The notes under the pieces were generated by a model. The model ran no database searches. It was not told where the DNA came from and saw nothing but the letters and a program-made list of their open reading frames with translations. A stretch of DNA of 64,000 nt from Elusimicrobiaceae bacterium. GTDB lineage: Bacteria; Elusimicrobiota; Elusimicrobia; Elusimicrobiales; Elusimicrobiaceae. Shown piece by piece: positions 9,182 through 17,530 of the stretch (its first letter is position 1; the number at the start of each line of letters is the position of its first letter). Location: positions 1 through 64,000 of the forward strand of contig JAFXVA010000008.1 in NCBI GenBank assembly GCA_017534965.1, given 5' to 3'. Both the position numbers and the translations under genes were made by a program.

Positions 9182-10507
9182 TTAAATCCCCCTCAAGCAA
9201 GAAACAAATTTTTCAATATCTGCTTCGGTCTTTGTTTCCGTTACGCAAATAAGCAAACAATTTTTTAAATCTTTATCAACTTGCCCTAAATCATAACCGG
9301 CTAAAATACCTTTTTTGGCAAGTTTACTAATAACTTGTTTGGCAGGAATAGGACAATTTATAACAAATTCATTAAAGAAAGGTTTTTGATATTTTATGCT
9401 AAAGCCATCTATTTTGCTTATTTCCTTTGCCAAATTATGCGCTTTTTCTAAGTTTAGAGAAGCAACTTCTTTTACACCTTTAGGACCAAGCAAACTTAAA
9501 TAAATAAGAGCATTTAAAGCACATAAGGCCTGGTTAGAACAAATATTTGAAGCGGCCCTTTCACGTCTGATATGCTGCTCGCGCGCTTGCAAAGTTAAAA
9601 CAAAACATCTGTTGCCTTTATCATCTTTTGTAATACCGCACAAACGCCCCGGCATATAACGCACATATTGTTTTTTACAAGTAAAAATACCAAGGCCCGG
9701 TCCGCCAAAACTCATAGCATTACCAAGGCACTGGCCTTCTGCTACGGCAAAATCACTATCGTAAAAACCGGGTGTTTCTAAAATACCAAGACTGATAGGA
9801 TTAACAACAGAAATTAGCAAAGCATTTGCATTGTGAACTATTTGTGAAATTTTGCTAGCTTCTTCAAGACAGCCAAAAAAGTTTGGCGTTGCAAGGACAA
9901 AAGCCGCACGCGGTGTTTGAAGTTTTGTTTTTAAATCTTCTAAATCAAGAGTGCCGTTATTTAAAGATACTTCGGTAAATTTAATTTCTCTTGTGCCTTT
10001 AAAATAAGTTTTTAAAACTTGTTTATATTGGGGGTTAAGTCCGGCAGAAATAAGAACATTGCTAAGGCCTTTAATTTGACAGGCAGAATAAACGGCCTCC
10101 GCTAGAGCAGTTGCGCCGTCGTAATGGGAAGCATTGGAAACTTCCATATCCATTAAAGCACAAATACTGCTTTGATATTCATAAATTGCCTGAAGAGTGC
10201 CTTGGCTAGCTTGCGCTTGATAAGGAGTATAGGCAGTTAAAAATTCCCCACGGGAAGAAATAGCATTAACAACAGCAGGTATAAAATGCTCGTAAATACC
10301 GGCACCGGCAAAATTTAAAAGCGGTTTATTTTTTGAAGCAAGCTCTTTAATATGTTTTGTTAAAGATTGTTCATCAAGCGCATTTGGCAAATTAAATTTT
10401 GCTGTTTTTAAAGAAGATGGTATATCTTTAAAAAGTTCCTCAACACTTGTTATGCCGATTTCGCCAAGCATTTGGCCCTGATTTTCTTTACTGCTGCCGT
10501 TAAACAT
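9182..10507 (-). CDS. gcvPA: Glycine dehydrogenase (decarboxylating) subunit 1
   Basis: N-terminal half of the split P-protein, 441 aa. Recognisable blocks include AGAGIYEHFIPAVV, TAYTPYQAQASQGTLQAIYEYQ, YDGATALAEA and MPGRLCGITKDDKGNRCFVLTLQAREQHIRRERA. It has no PLP lysine of its own, as expected, and forms the heterotetramer with GcvPB. A GGGGGGAG site precedes the start. It follows gcvH by 17 nt. Confidence 0.97.
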   Translation of the reverse strand: MFNGSSKENQGQMLGEIGITSVEELFKDIPSSLKTAKFNLPNALDEQSLTKHIKELASKNKPLLNFAGAGIYEHFIPAVVNAISSRGEFLTAYTPYQAQASQGTLQAIYEYQSSICALMDMEVSNASHYDGATALAEAVYSACQIKGLSNVLISAGLNPQYKQVLKTYFKGTREIKFTEVSLNNGTLDLEDLKTKLQTPRAAFVLATPNFFGCLEEASKISQIVHNANALLISVVNPISLGILETPGFYDSDFAVAEGQCLGNAMSFGGPGLGIFTCKKQYVRYMPGRLCGITKDDKGNRCFVLTLQAREQHIRRERAASNICSNQALCALNALIYLSLLGPKGVKEVASLNLEKAHNLAKEISKIDGFSIKYQKPFFNEFVINCPIPAKQVISKLAKKGILAGYDLGQVDKDLKNCLLICVTETKTEADIEKFVSCLRGI

Positions 10508-10524
10508 TTTACTCCCCCCAAAAA

Positions 10525-10899
10525 TTATAAAGTTGCTTTGTAAGCGTCAAAGGAAAGGAGGTTTTCTTCTTCTTTTGCGTTTGAAATTTTAATTTTAAAA
10601 ATCCAGCCATCCCCGTGCGGTGCTTGATTGATAAGAGCAGGATTACCATTTAAATTTTCATTAACTTGGATAACTTCACCTGAAAGCGGAGCATAAAAAT
10701 CAGCGGCTGATTTAACAGATTCAATAACCGCGCAAGATTTACCTGCTTCAACTTTTGCCCCGACTTTTGGAAGTTCCACAAAGACGATATCGCTGATTTC
10801 GTGCTGGGCGTGATCGCTGATACCGCAAACAGCGGTGTCGCCTTCAACAAAGGCCCATTCGTGAGTTTTACTAAATTTACATTTTTCTTGATTATACAT
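10525..10899 (-). CDS. gcvH: Glycine cleavage system H protein
   Basis: 124-aa lipoyl carrier that shuttles the aminomethyl intermediate between P, T and L proteins. The lipoylated lysine is Lys63 in AVIESVKSAADFYAP, within the normal lipoyl hairpin, and HEWAFVEGD near the N-terminus is typical. AAGGAG precedes the ATG. It sits between gcvT and gcvPA. No lpd (L protein) is found in the window, so the dihydrolipoyl dehydrogenase must be supplied from elsewhere. Confidence 0.97.
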   Translation of the reverse strand: MYNQEKCKFSKTHEWAFVEGDTAVCGISDHAQHEISDIVFVELPKVGAKVEAGKSCAVIESVKSAADFYAPLSGEVIQVNENLNGNPALINQAPHGDGWIFKIKISNAKEEENLLSFDAYKATL

Positions 10900-10911
10900 T
10901 TTGTTTTCTCC

Positions 10912-11988
10912 TTATATTTTATCTTGGTAAAAAGGCATTTTTATTTTTTTTGCTTTTATTTTGCGCCCACGCACTTCTATTTCCACTTCAGAACCTTCTG
11001 CAAGGTTGCTGGGCGCATAACCTGCACAAATTGCTTTATATACAGGTGAGAAAGTGGCACTTGTTAAATAACCGATTTCTTTATCATTTTGATAAATTTT
11101 ACAACCTTCGCGGGCAATACCGGGCTGGGTTAAAATAAAACCGCTCCACACTTGGCTAACACCTGTTTCTTTTTGTTTTGCTAAAGCGGCTTTACCGATA
11201 AAATCTTCTTTATTTAACTTTACAACCCAACCGCAAGAGGCCTCATACGGAGTTTTCGTTTCATCCATATCATTGCCGCTTAAAAGATAGCCGGATTCAA
11301 GACGGAGTAAATCCCTTGCGCCTAGTCCGCAAGGTTTTATATTATGCGTTAAACCCCAAGCAAAAAGTTTATTTATAGTATCGGCTGAACCCATAATTTC
11401 AACGCCGTCTTCGCCGGTATAACCGGTGCGGGTAATAAGAACTTCTCCGCCAAACATTGTGGCTTTTTTAATATAAAATCTTTTTAAATTTTTAATATCT
11501 TTATCAAGTTCTCCAAGAATATCTAAAACTTTTGGCCCTTGTAAAGCAAGCATACTATACTTAGCGGAAACATTTGAAACTTCTACCTTAAAGTTTTTGG
11601 CTTTTTCTTTGAACCAGGCATAATCTTTTTGGCAGGTAGCGGAATTTACTACTACAAAAAATTCCTGCTCGTTAATACAGAAAGCAATAATATCATCAAT
11701 AACACCGCCGTTTTCATTAACAATATGACTATAAGCACCGCGGCCTGTTTCCACTTTAAAATTATTTGTTGCTACATATTGCAAAAACTTATAAGCATCA
11801 GGCCCTTTAAATATTATTTGCCCCATGTGCGAAACATCAAACATACCGGCAGAAGACCTAACGGCATTATGTTCGGCAATAATACTTTCAAATTGGACCG
11901 GCAAAAGCCAGCCGTGAAAATCAACCATTTTCCCGCCTGCTTTTACACAGGCCTCATAGAGAGATGTTTTTTGTAAATTCTGTTCCAT
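10912..11988 (-). CDS. gcvT: Aminomethyltransferase (glycine cleavage T protein)
   Basis: Transfers the methylene from aminomethyl-GcvH to tetrahydrofolate, releasing ammonia. 358 aa from ATG 11988; sequence shows SLYEACVKAGGKMVDFHGWLLPVQF, GMFDVSHMGQI, TRTGYTGEDGVEI and GARDLLRLESGYLLSGNDMDE, all standard GcvT blocks. A longer GTG-start form (12015) would overlap the amidase stop. I prefer the internal ATG because it matches the family N-terminus, although neither start has a strong Shine-Dalgarno. First gene of the gcv set, directly behind the amidase gene. No glycine riboswitch is visible upstream. Confidence 0.95.
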   Translation of the reverse strand: MEQNLQKTSLYEACVKAGGKMVDFHGWLLPVQFESIIAEHNAVRSSAGMFDVSHMGQIIFKGPDAYKFLQYVATNNFKVETGRGAYSHIVNENGGVIDDIIAFCINEQEFFVVVNSATCQKDYAWFKEKAKNFKVEVSNVSAKYSMLALQGPKVLDILGELDKDIKNLKRFYIKKATMFGGEVLITRTGYTGEDGVEIMGSADTINKLFAWGLTHNIKPCGLGARDLLRLESGYLLSGNDMDETKTPYEASCGWVVKLNKEDFIGKAALAKQKETGVSQVWSGFILTQPGIAREGCKIYQNDKEIGYLTSATFSPVYKAICAGYAPSNLAEGSEVEIEVRGRKIKAKKIKMPFYQDKI

Positions 11989-12005
11989 AAAATAATTATA
12001 TAAAA

Positions 12006-13715
12006 TTACTTCCACCCTTCTTCTTTGGCATAGGCAAGAATACCTTTTGCAATATTTTTTGCTATATATGCCTGGGAATTTTTATTATTAAGATATTTCC
12101 TATCCGAAGCATTACTGATATAACCCATTTCAACCAATACTGCCGGGCAGGAAACACCCCTTAATACATAGAAGTTCGCTTGTTTAATAGCACTATTATT
12201 AAAAACTTTTATTCCTGTTTTACCGGATTCTTTCGAAGCAAGCAAGCGAATATGCCCTGCAAGTTTTGAACTTTGATTTATATTCTCATTTGTGGCAAGA
12301 GATTGTAAAAGTAAATCAGCAAAACTAAGTCCGCTGGAAGTTTTACCTTCATATTGCAAGGCCTCGTTTTCAAGGGCTGCTGTTTGGGCAGCTTCCGCAT
12401 CAGAAGCTTTATCTGAACGGAAATACACTTCAAACCCGCTTGCCGCTGCGCGCTTTGCTGCGTTAGTGTGAATAGAAACAAAGATATCTGATTCATATTT
12501 GGTAGAAAGACGGGCTCTTTCCCCTAAAGAAATAAAAGTATCATCATTTCTTGTCATTTTTACTTCTACATTTTTTTCTTTCTTTAAAATATCATAAACT
12601 TGTTTTGCTACTTTCAAATTTAAATCTTTTTCACGCAAACTATTTTTTCTAACGGCACCGGGGTCTTTGCCGCCATGGCCCGGATCTATAAGAACTTTCA
12701 ATTTACCTTTCTTTTGTGTAGCGGGCAAAATTGTAGGAACCGGTAAAGCCGCAGCGGGTTTTTGTTCTTCCACAGAAACGACGGGTTCTTGTTTTTCTGT
12801 AGGTTGGGGGCTTGCTTCGGCAAAAAAATCATCTCCTAATTCTATAGCATCTCCCTCTGCTTTTGATTCTATAGTTGGCTCAATTTTTTGAACTTCTTTA
12901 TTTTCCTCAATATTAGGTGTTTCTACTTCCTGTTCTTGTAAAACAGAGGGGCGGACTAATTCTAAAGAAGCATTTTTCTTTTCTTCCTGTTCCTTAAAAT
13001 TGCGTTTAATTTGCTTGGAAGAAGCTTCAAAAATAAATTCTTTTCCGTTAAAATACAAATCCCAATTCTTTGTAGCTTTTTTAAGCAAAGCCACCAACTC
13101 CACCCCTTTTGATTTTTGGGTTACTCTCATACGATATATGAAATCATTTTTGGAAGAAATAATTTCATCGCGTTTAACTATCGCACCGGGCAAAAATATT
13201 TGGGCTTTATCTTGGCTGGATTTTATAACTTCAAAAGGAAAATTAATTTTAGAATCAAAAATTATTTGTGAAAAATCTGGCTTGTCTATCAATTTTGATA
13301 CGGATAGATTATAACGCCTTTCAGCAATAAGTTTACCTTCTTGATAAGAAACTGAATAAGAGGAAAAAGTATTAAAAAAACTTAAAGGAACATACAAAAT
13401 ATCTTCTTGAATAAAAGGAGCTTGAGATAATTTGCTTTTACGTTTATTAATAAACGCATAGTTTTGTTTATTTGTTAAAAAGGCCTTATTGGCACCTTCT
13501 ACAAGTTCAAGACGGCCGGAAGCAGCAAAATAAGTGGAACGCATGCCTAAAGCACTGCCTAAAGAACGTGCCGCAACAAAAGGTTCTTCCTGTCTTAAAA
13601 GAACTTTTATTTTGCCCTTACTTTTACCAACAATTTCAAGAGGTGCTTTTATTTGGGCAAAACATAAAGTGAATAAATTTAAAATAATACAAATTAAAAA
13701 AATTTTTTTAAACAT
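12006..13715 (-). CDS. N-acetylmuramoyl-L-alanine amidase with AMIN/copper-amine-oxidase-like N-domain
   Basis: 569-aa periplasmic cell-wall hydrolase cleaving the glycan-to-peptide bond. It has a signal peptide (about 1-20, ending CFAQ), a copper-amine-oxidase-N-like fold (residues about 30-130), an AMIN-like beta domain (about 130-240) and a Pro/Glu-rich linker (about 250-340). A C-terminal Amidase_3 domain carries the zinc motifs VLIDPGHGGKDPGA, VSIHTNAA and VEMGYISNASD. This is the AmiC type of arrangement, which acts at division sites in Gram-negatives. It overlaps the preceding YgjP-like gene by 8 nt and the gcvT upstream region, starting the long run with no obvious terminator between. 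Confidence 0.93.
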   Translation of the reverse strand: MFKKIFLICIILNLFTLCFAQIKAPLEIVGKSKGKIKVLLRQEEPFVAARSLGSALGMRSTYFAASGRLELVEGANKAFLTNKQNYAFINKRKSKLSQAPFIQEDILYVPLSFFNTFSSYSVSYQEGKLIAERRYNLSVSKLIDKPDFSQIIFDSKINFPFEVIKSSQDKAQIFLPGAIVKRDEIISSKNDFIYRMRVTQKSKGVELVALLKKATKNWDLYFNGKEFIFEASSKQIKRNFKEQEEKKNASLELVRPSVLQEQEVETPNIEENKEVQKIEPTIESKAEGDAIELGDDFFAEASPQPTEKQEPVVSVEEQKPAAALPVPTILPATQKKGKLKVLIDPGHGGKDPGAVRKNSLREKDLNLKVAKQVYDILKKEKNVEVKMTRNDDTFISLGERARLSTKYESDIFVSIHTNAAKRAAASGFEVYFRSDKASDAEAAQTAALENEALQYEGKTSSGLSFADLLLQSLATNENINQSSKLAGHIRLLASKESGKTGIKVFNNSAIKQANFYVLRGVSCPAVLVEMGYISNASDRKYLNNKNSQAYIAKNIAKGILAYAKEEGWK

Positions 13716-14358
13716 TTTCTTTTGGTATAAATTTTATATTACAAGGCGCCATAACTGCATAGCGGTTTGTATTTAACCACTTGCGCGCCTCTTTATAGTT
13801 AGGGATATATCCCTCAACACAAGACCAAAACTCTGGGCTGTGGTCAAAATGGATTAAGTGGGCAAGCTCGTGAACTATCAGATAATCTATGATACTGACA
13901 GGCATTTTAATAAGACGATAAGAAAAATTAAGATTCTTTTTTTGCGAGCAACTTCCCCACAAAGTTTTTTGGTCCTTTATAACAATATTATTATATTCAA
14001 CACCCATCTTTTGCGCCCAAGCAGAAACCTTTTGAGGCAAAATTTGTTGAGCTTGCGCCCGGGACCATTCTTCCACCAAAGCAGGTAAATCTTGTGAGGA
14101 ATTATTTATTTTAATAGTTAAAACCCCTTCCTCTAAAGAAAAAGTCGGCTCTTTTAAAGTTTCCTCAAGTATAACTTCACAAGGCAAAAGCTGCCCCTCA
14201 TAAAGAACTTTGCCGCTAGGAGTTTCTTTAGCAAGTTGTTCTTCTTCAGGGGAGTTTTCTTCTTTATCTTTAGAAAAAACTTCCGGTAAATCCGTCTTTA
14301 ATTTTTCAATAAAAAGTTTAATATCGCTTACTACTGTTTCAATATCAATATCTGCCAT
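13708..14358 (-). CDS. YgjP-like zinc metallopeptidase-type protein (DUF45)
   Basis: 216 aa. Contains WGSCSQKKNLNFSYRLI followed by the zinc motif YLIVHELAHLIHFDHSPEFW, which is the signature of the YgjP/WLM-like (SprT-related) family. Residues 1-60 are acidic and less conserved. The biochemical role of the family is poorly known. The ATG is preceded 6 nt upstream by TAAAAT with no Shine-Dalgarno, so the mRNA is probably leaderless. First gene of the minus-strand run into the amidase and gcv genes, divergent from the ankyrin gene. Confidence 0.88.
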   Translation of the reverse strand: MADIDIETVVSDIKLFIEKLKTDLPEVFSKDKEENSPEEEQLAKETPSGKVLYEGQLLPCEVILEETLKEPTFSLEEGVLTIKINNSSQDLPALVEEWSRAQAQQILPQKVSAWAQKMGVEYNNIVIKDQKTLWGSCSQKKNLNFSYRLIKMPVSIIDYLIVHELAHLIHFDHSPEFWSCVEGYIPNYKEARKWLNTNRYAVMAPCNIKFIPKENV

Positions 14359-14416
14359 ACTTATATTTTATAAAAAACAAGAGATAAAAACACCTGTTTT
14401 TTTGTAAAATATCTTT
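14359..14416. promoter_or_regulatory. Divergent leaderless promoter pair
   Basis: On the minus strand, TAAAAT (14365-14370) is followed by six bases and ATG 14358. On the plus strand, TAAAAT (14405-14410) is followed by six bases and ATG 14417. With initiation about 7 nt after the -10, both transcripts would start at the A of the ATG. Neither gene has a Shine-Dalgarno. -35 boxes are not evident. Confidence 0.55.
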
Positions 14417-15016
14417 ATGGGAAAAATATTATTCTTTTTAGCCCTTTTGGGCGTTGTGTTTTTTTACTATTTCAAACCCGTTTCCGTTGAAACCCAACAA
14501 CCGGTTCAGCAGGAAGCGCCAAAACCTGTCGTAAAAAAGGTTAAACCCGCACCGAAACCGGAACCGGAACAGACTATTGATGTGGATCAAACGACAATAG
14601 CAAAACCTTTACCGGAACTTTCTACAATAATTACAGCCGGCGAAAATCATCCTTATGCCGACCCTGATAAATACCCCTTGCATTATGCTATTTGCAAAGG
14701 AGATTTTGAACTCGTAAAAAAAGTTTTAAAGAGAGAATCTTTAGCCAATGAACAGGGCGAAGTCGTTATCGGAACAAAAGAATGTTATTGCGAAGAAAAT
14801 AAATATGAAATTTGCCACTGCCCTGCAACTTTGATTATGCCGCCTTTAAATTTGGCTGTTTTACAAAGAAATGAAACTATTCTTAAATATCTTTTGAAAA
14901 AGAAGGCAAACCCTCTTATAAAAGATGCCCTTGGCAGAAACTCCCTTGATATAGCACAAAAACAAAGCATGGCTCCGACTTTAGATTTACTTGCCAAATA
15001 CGCACAAAACAAATAA
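14417..15016 (+). CDS. Membrane-anchored ankyrin-repeat protein
   Basis: 199 aa. An N-terminal hydrophobic segment (residues 4-20, ILFFLALLGVVFFYYF) probably anchors or exports it. A Pro/Lys/Glu-rich linker follows (about 25-60, with QQPVQQEAPKPVV), then two or three ankyrin-type repeats (YPLHYAICKGDFELVKKVLKR; NLAVLQRNETILKYLLKKKANPLIKDALGRNSLDIAQ). Between repeats is a Cys-rich insertion (ECYCEENKYEICHCPA) that could form disulfides outside the cytoplasm. Probably a protein-protein interaction module of unknown partner. Leaderless start inferred. A strong terminator follows. Confidence 0.8.
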   Translation: MGKILFFLALLGVVFFYYFKPVSVETQQPVQQEAPKPVVKKVKPAPKPEPEQTIDVDQTTIAKPLPELSTIITAGENHPYADPDKYPLHYAICKGDFELVKKVLKRESLANEQGEVVIGTKECYCEENKYEICHCPATLIMPPLNLAVLQRNETILKYLLKKKANPLIKDALGRNSLDIAQKQSMAPTLDLLAKYAQNK

Positions 15017-15032
15017 GCGTTTTGTTAAAAAG

Positions 15033-15062
15033 AAAACCCCTTATCTTAGGATAAGGGGTTTT
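15033..15062 (+). terminator. Intrinsic terminator after the ankyrin gene
   Basis: Perfect 13-bp stem AAAACCCCTTATC / GATAAGGGGTTTT with a 4-nt loop, followed by further Ts, 17 bp after the stop codon. Its A-rich left arm means it could work on both strands. Confidence 0.9.
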
Positions 15063-15103
15063 TACTTTTTGTAAGTTTAAATTTCATTAATTAGAGCACA
15101 AGA

Positions 15104-15199
15104 TTTTGCGTTTAGAGCAGACTTGTCTAGTGAGGCATATCCCGAGCGGGTGGCAACCCCGTATATGTGAGCGAGGCATAATGCACTATAAACGCAAAA
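15104..15199. repeat. 96-bp palindromic intergenic repeat, subtype 1, copy 2
   Basis: Same 11-bp ends (TTTTGCGTTTA and TAAACGCAAAA), same length and same core (GAGCGGGTGGCAACCCCG, GTGAGCGAGGCATAA) as copy 1 at 2262-2357. The region between 15017 and 15433 has no ORF. It holds in order a terminator, this repeat, a bidirectional terminator and a subtype-2 repeat. Confidence 0.85.
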
Positions 15200-15208
15200 G
15201 CTGAAGCC

Positions 15209-15245
15209 GTAAAAAACCCCGTCTATTTAAGACGGGGTTTTTTAC
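15209..15245. terminator. Bidirectional intrinsic terminator
   Basis: Perfect 15-bp stem GTAAAAAACCCCGTC / GACGGGGTTTTTTAC with loop TATTTAA. It has a T-run on both strands and sits between the ankyrin gene and the end of the RNase E/G run. Confidence 0.9.
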
Positions 15246-15285
15246 TTGTTTTTCAACTTAAAATTTTACTAAACAACGCGCAAAG

Positions 15286-15433
15286 TTTTGTGGCGGATTT
15301 TTGAGGAAATTTTAATTAACTTTTTCTATCAGAAAAAGAGTTTCTTTCAAACGAGGTATACCTAGAGCGGGTGGCAACCCCGCGTATCCGAAGTTTGAAA
15401 AAAATTAAAATTTACCAAAAAGCCACCGCAAAA
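15286..15433. repeat. 148-bp palindromic intergenic repeat, subtype 2
   Basis: Long imperfect inverted repeat. The left arm TTTTGTGGCGGATTTTTGAG, then AAATTTTAATT, matches the complement of the right arm (TTTTGCGGTGGCTTTTTGG, then AAATTTTAATT). Inside are TTTCAAAC/GTTTGAAA (15345-15352 and 15393-15400) and the core GAGCGGGTGGCAACCCCG shared with subtype 1. The right end abuts the stop codon of the RNase gene (15434), so it would be transcribed as the mRNA 3' end. Confidence 0.75.
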
Positions 15434-16882
15434 TTATTCTAAAACAATTTTGTAATCTTCCCAAGCTAGCTGGGCATCCGCTTGGATTTTTACGCTTCTG
15501 TGAACGTTTTGTTCCATAGCAGCTATTTTAGAGCGTAAATGCTCGGCAAGTAAAGGATGCAAGCAAACTTTTAAATTGCCACCCGGACGACCTTGGGTAA
15601 GATCGTAAATTTCGCGTTGGATTTTAATACGCATACTTTCGGCTGATAAAACTCTGCCGCTACCATGACATTGAGGGCACTCCTCTGTAATAAGACTGCC
15701 GGTGCTTTCTTTTTTGCGTTCTCTTGTCATTTCAACAAGGCCAAGGCGAGTAATTGGTAAAATACGAATCTTTGCTCTATCACGCTTTACGGCATCATTT
15801 AAAGCATCAACAACTTTATGGCGGTTAGAGGCCTTTTTCATATCAATAAAGTCAATAACAATAATACCACCGATATTGCGAAGTCTAAGTTGGTGAGCGA
15901 TAGCATAAGCGGCTTCAATATTAGTTTGGGTTACGGTTTCTTCCTGAGATTTTGAACCGGTAAATTTACCTGTGTTAACATCTATAGCGCATAAAGATTC
16001 CGCTTCCTGAATAATGATACTTCCGCCGTTTTCCAAAGGTAATTTAATGCGGCGTAATTTTTCAATTTCCGGATCAATATTGAAAGCTTCAAAAATAGGT
16101 GTTTTACCTTTGTAAAGTTTAATTCTGTCTTTAAGTTCCGGAGAAATTTTATTAACAAATTCCAAAACTTTATCATAATCTTTTTCATTATCAAGCAAAT
16201 AAAGTTTAACTTCTTCGGATAAAATATCTCTTGAAACTTGTAAAACGCCATCCATATCTTCATGCAAAATGGAAGGAGAAGGCACTTTTTCAAATTTGGT
16301 GATAATGCTTTTCCATTGGCGGTAAAGGTATTTAATTTCTTTTTCAAGTTCATCCGGGGTGGCTTCTTCCGCTTCGGTTCTAACAATGCAGCCCATGCCG
16401 TCTAAATGTTTTTGGGCAAGCTGGCTTACGAGATCATTTAATTCTTGGCGTTTTTGAGAATCAAGATTTTTTGAAACACCGACAAAATGTTGATTCGGCG
16501 TAAGCACTAAATATCTGCCCGGCAAAGTAACATCCATTGTTACTTTCATACCTTTTGTGCCGATAGCATCTTTAACCACTTGCACCATTATTTCTTGACC
16601 TTTATATAAGAGTTTATCTATGGGTTTTTTATCCCCTTCAATAACATCGGAAATATAAAGGTAAGCATTTTTTTCATAACCAATATTTAAAAATGCGCTG
16701 GAAATACCGGGCAAAACATTTTCTACTACGGCTTTATAAATATTACCGACAATGTTTAAGGCGCCCCGTCTTTCCCACATAAGTTCGCTAAGAACGCCAT
16801 CTTCCAAAATAGCAATTCTTGTTTCTTCAAAAGAAGTATTAACTAAAACTTCAACTTCAGGATTATCTGAAATTTTTTTCAT
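15434..16882 (-). CDS. rng: Ribonuclease E/G family protein
   Basis: 482-aa endoribonuclease acting in rRNA processing and mRNA decay. It has an N-terminal S1/RNase-H-like region (VEVLVNTSFEETRIAILEDG; GNIYKAVVENVLPGISSAFLNIG), the catalytic DNase I-like region with AIDVNTG and GGIIVIDFIDMKK, and the Zn-link CPQCHGSGRV near the C-terminus. It is short and lacks the RNase E scaffold tail, so it is closer to RNase G. I chose ATG 16882 because GGGAG lies just upstream; a longer frame to 16930 has no such support. Last gene of the mre/mrd run. No rplU follows. Confidence 0.93.
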   Translation of the reverse strand: MKKISDNPEVEVLVNTSFEETRIAILEDGVLSELMWERRGALNIVGNIYKAVVENVLPGISSAFLNIGYEKNAYLYISDVIEGDKKPIDKLLYKGQEIMVQVVKDAIGTKGMKVTMDVTLPGRYLVLTPNQHFVGVSKNLDSQKRQELNDLVSQLAQKHLDGMGCIVRTEAEEATPDELEKEIKYLYRQWKSIITKFEKVPSPSILHEDMDGVLQVSRDILSEEVKLYLLDNEKDYDKVLEFVNKISPELKDRIKLYKGKTPIFEAFNIDPEIEKLRRIKLPLENGGSIIIQEAESLCAIDVNTGKFTGSKSQEETVTQTNIEAAYAIAHQLRLRNIGGIIVIDFIDMKKASNRHKVVDALNDAVKRDRAKIRILPITRLGLVEMTRERKKESTGSLITEECPQCHGSGRVLSAESMRIKIQREIYDLTQGRPGGNLKVCLHPLLAEHLRSKIAAMEQNVHRSVKIQADAQLAWEDYKIVLE

Positions 16883-16893
16883 TTTTTTCTCCC

Positions 16894-17523
16894 TTAAATT
16901 TGCCTGAGCGCACCTTGGGAATCTTCCCACAAAAGAGCTTTGCGTTCAAGCAGTAAACTTGTGCTTTGTACTTCCAGGCAAGGCAACTTCATTAACATCT
17001 GCTCTATACCAATACTTCTTAAAGCACTAAGTTCAGTTATTATTTCAATTTTACTATCTCCAAGCGCTTTTAACTGCTTAATTAAAGGCCTGAGATTTAC
17101 AACTTTATCATTAACCTGCACCAAGAGTTCGCCGGGCAAATCCCCTTTTAAAACAATAGGGCTTGCCTCATAGCAAACATATTTTGCCAAAGATTCAACA
17201 GAGCATAAATTATGTGGTATTTGCTCAATTTGAGCAATTTCATAACCCGAATCTTTTAGCAAAGGATTTAACTCCTGGTTAATCAAATGCTTGCTTATAT
17301 CCCGAGTAAAATAAATATCCGCATACTGACACAGATTCTGGATATTTACCTGCTTTTCCCCAGGGCCAAGCACTAAATGCGGGCCGCTTTTTGTCCACTC
17401 AAAAGGAAGTTTTGAATTAAGCAAAATTTCCTGCAATTTAACACGTAATTCATGAGTAGGCAATGCGCCTGCTTTTTTTATAAGTTTTATCCTATACTTA
17501 AAAATCTGCTCTCTTTCTATCAT
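16894..17523 (-). CDS. DUF2344-like protein (radical-SAM-linked type)
   Basis: About 209 aa. The opening FKYRIKLIKKAGALPTHELR, followed by LPFEWTKSGPHLVLGPGE, resembles DUF2344, a domain usually fused to or next to a B12-binding radical SAM protein and located before RNase E/G in many genomes. Here no radical SAM gene is adjacent, and the family's usual SHLD and FNPHP-type motifs are degraded. Only the link to the RNase gene is retained. Neither the ATG at 17523 nor the GTG at 17541 has a good ribosome site. It overlaps nothing downstream but lies 11 nt from the RNase start. Confidence 0.6.
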   Translation of the reverse strand: MIEREQIFKYRIKLIKKAGALPTHELRVKLQEILLNSKLPFEWTKSGPHLVLGPGEKQVNIQNLCQYADIYFTRDISKHLINQELNPLLKDSGYEIAQIEQIPHNLCSVESLAKYVCYEASPIVLKGDLPGELLVQVNDKVVNLRPLIKQLKALGDSKIEIITELSALRSIGIEQMLMKLPCLEVQSTSLLLERKALLWEDSQGALRQI

Positions 17524-17530
17524 AACATTT

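Noticed and set aside
11989-12015. Longer GTG start for gcvT
   Set aside because: It overlaps the amidase stop and adds nine residues absent from the GcvT family; the internal ATG fits better.
11988-12100. Glycine riboswitch before gcvT
   Set aside because: The sequence there is the coding end of the amidase and no tandem glycine aptamer core is visible.
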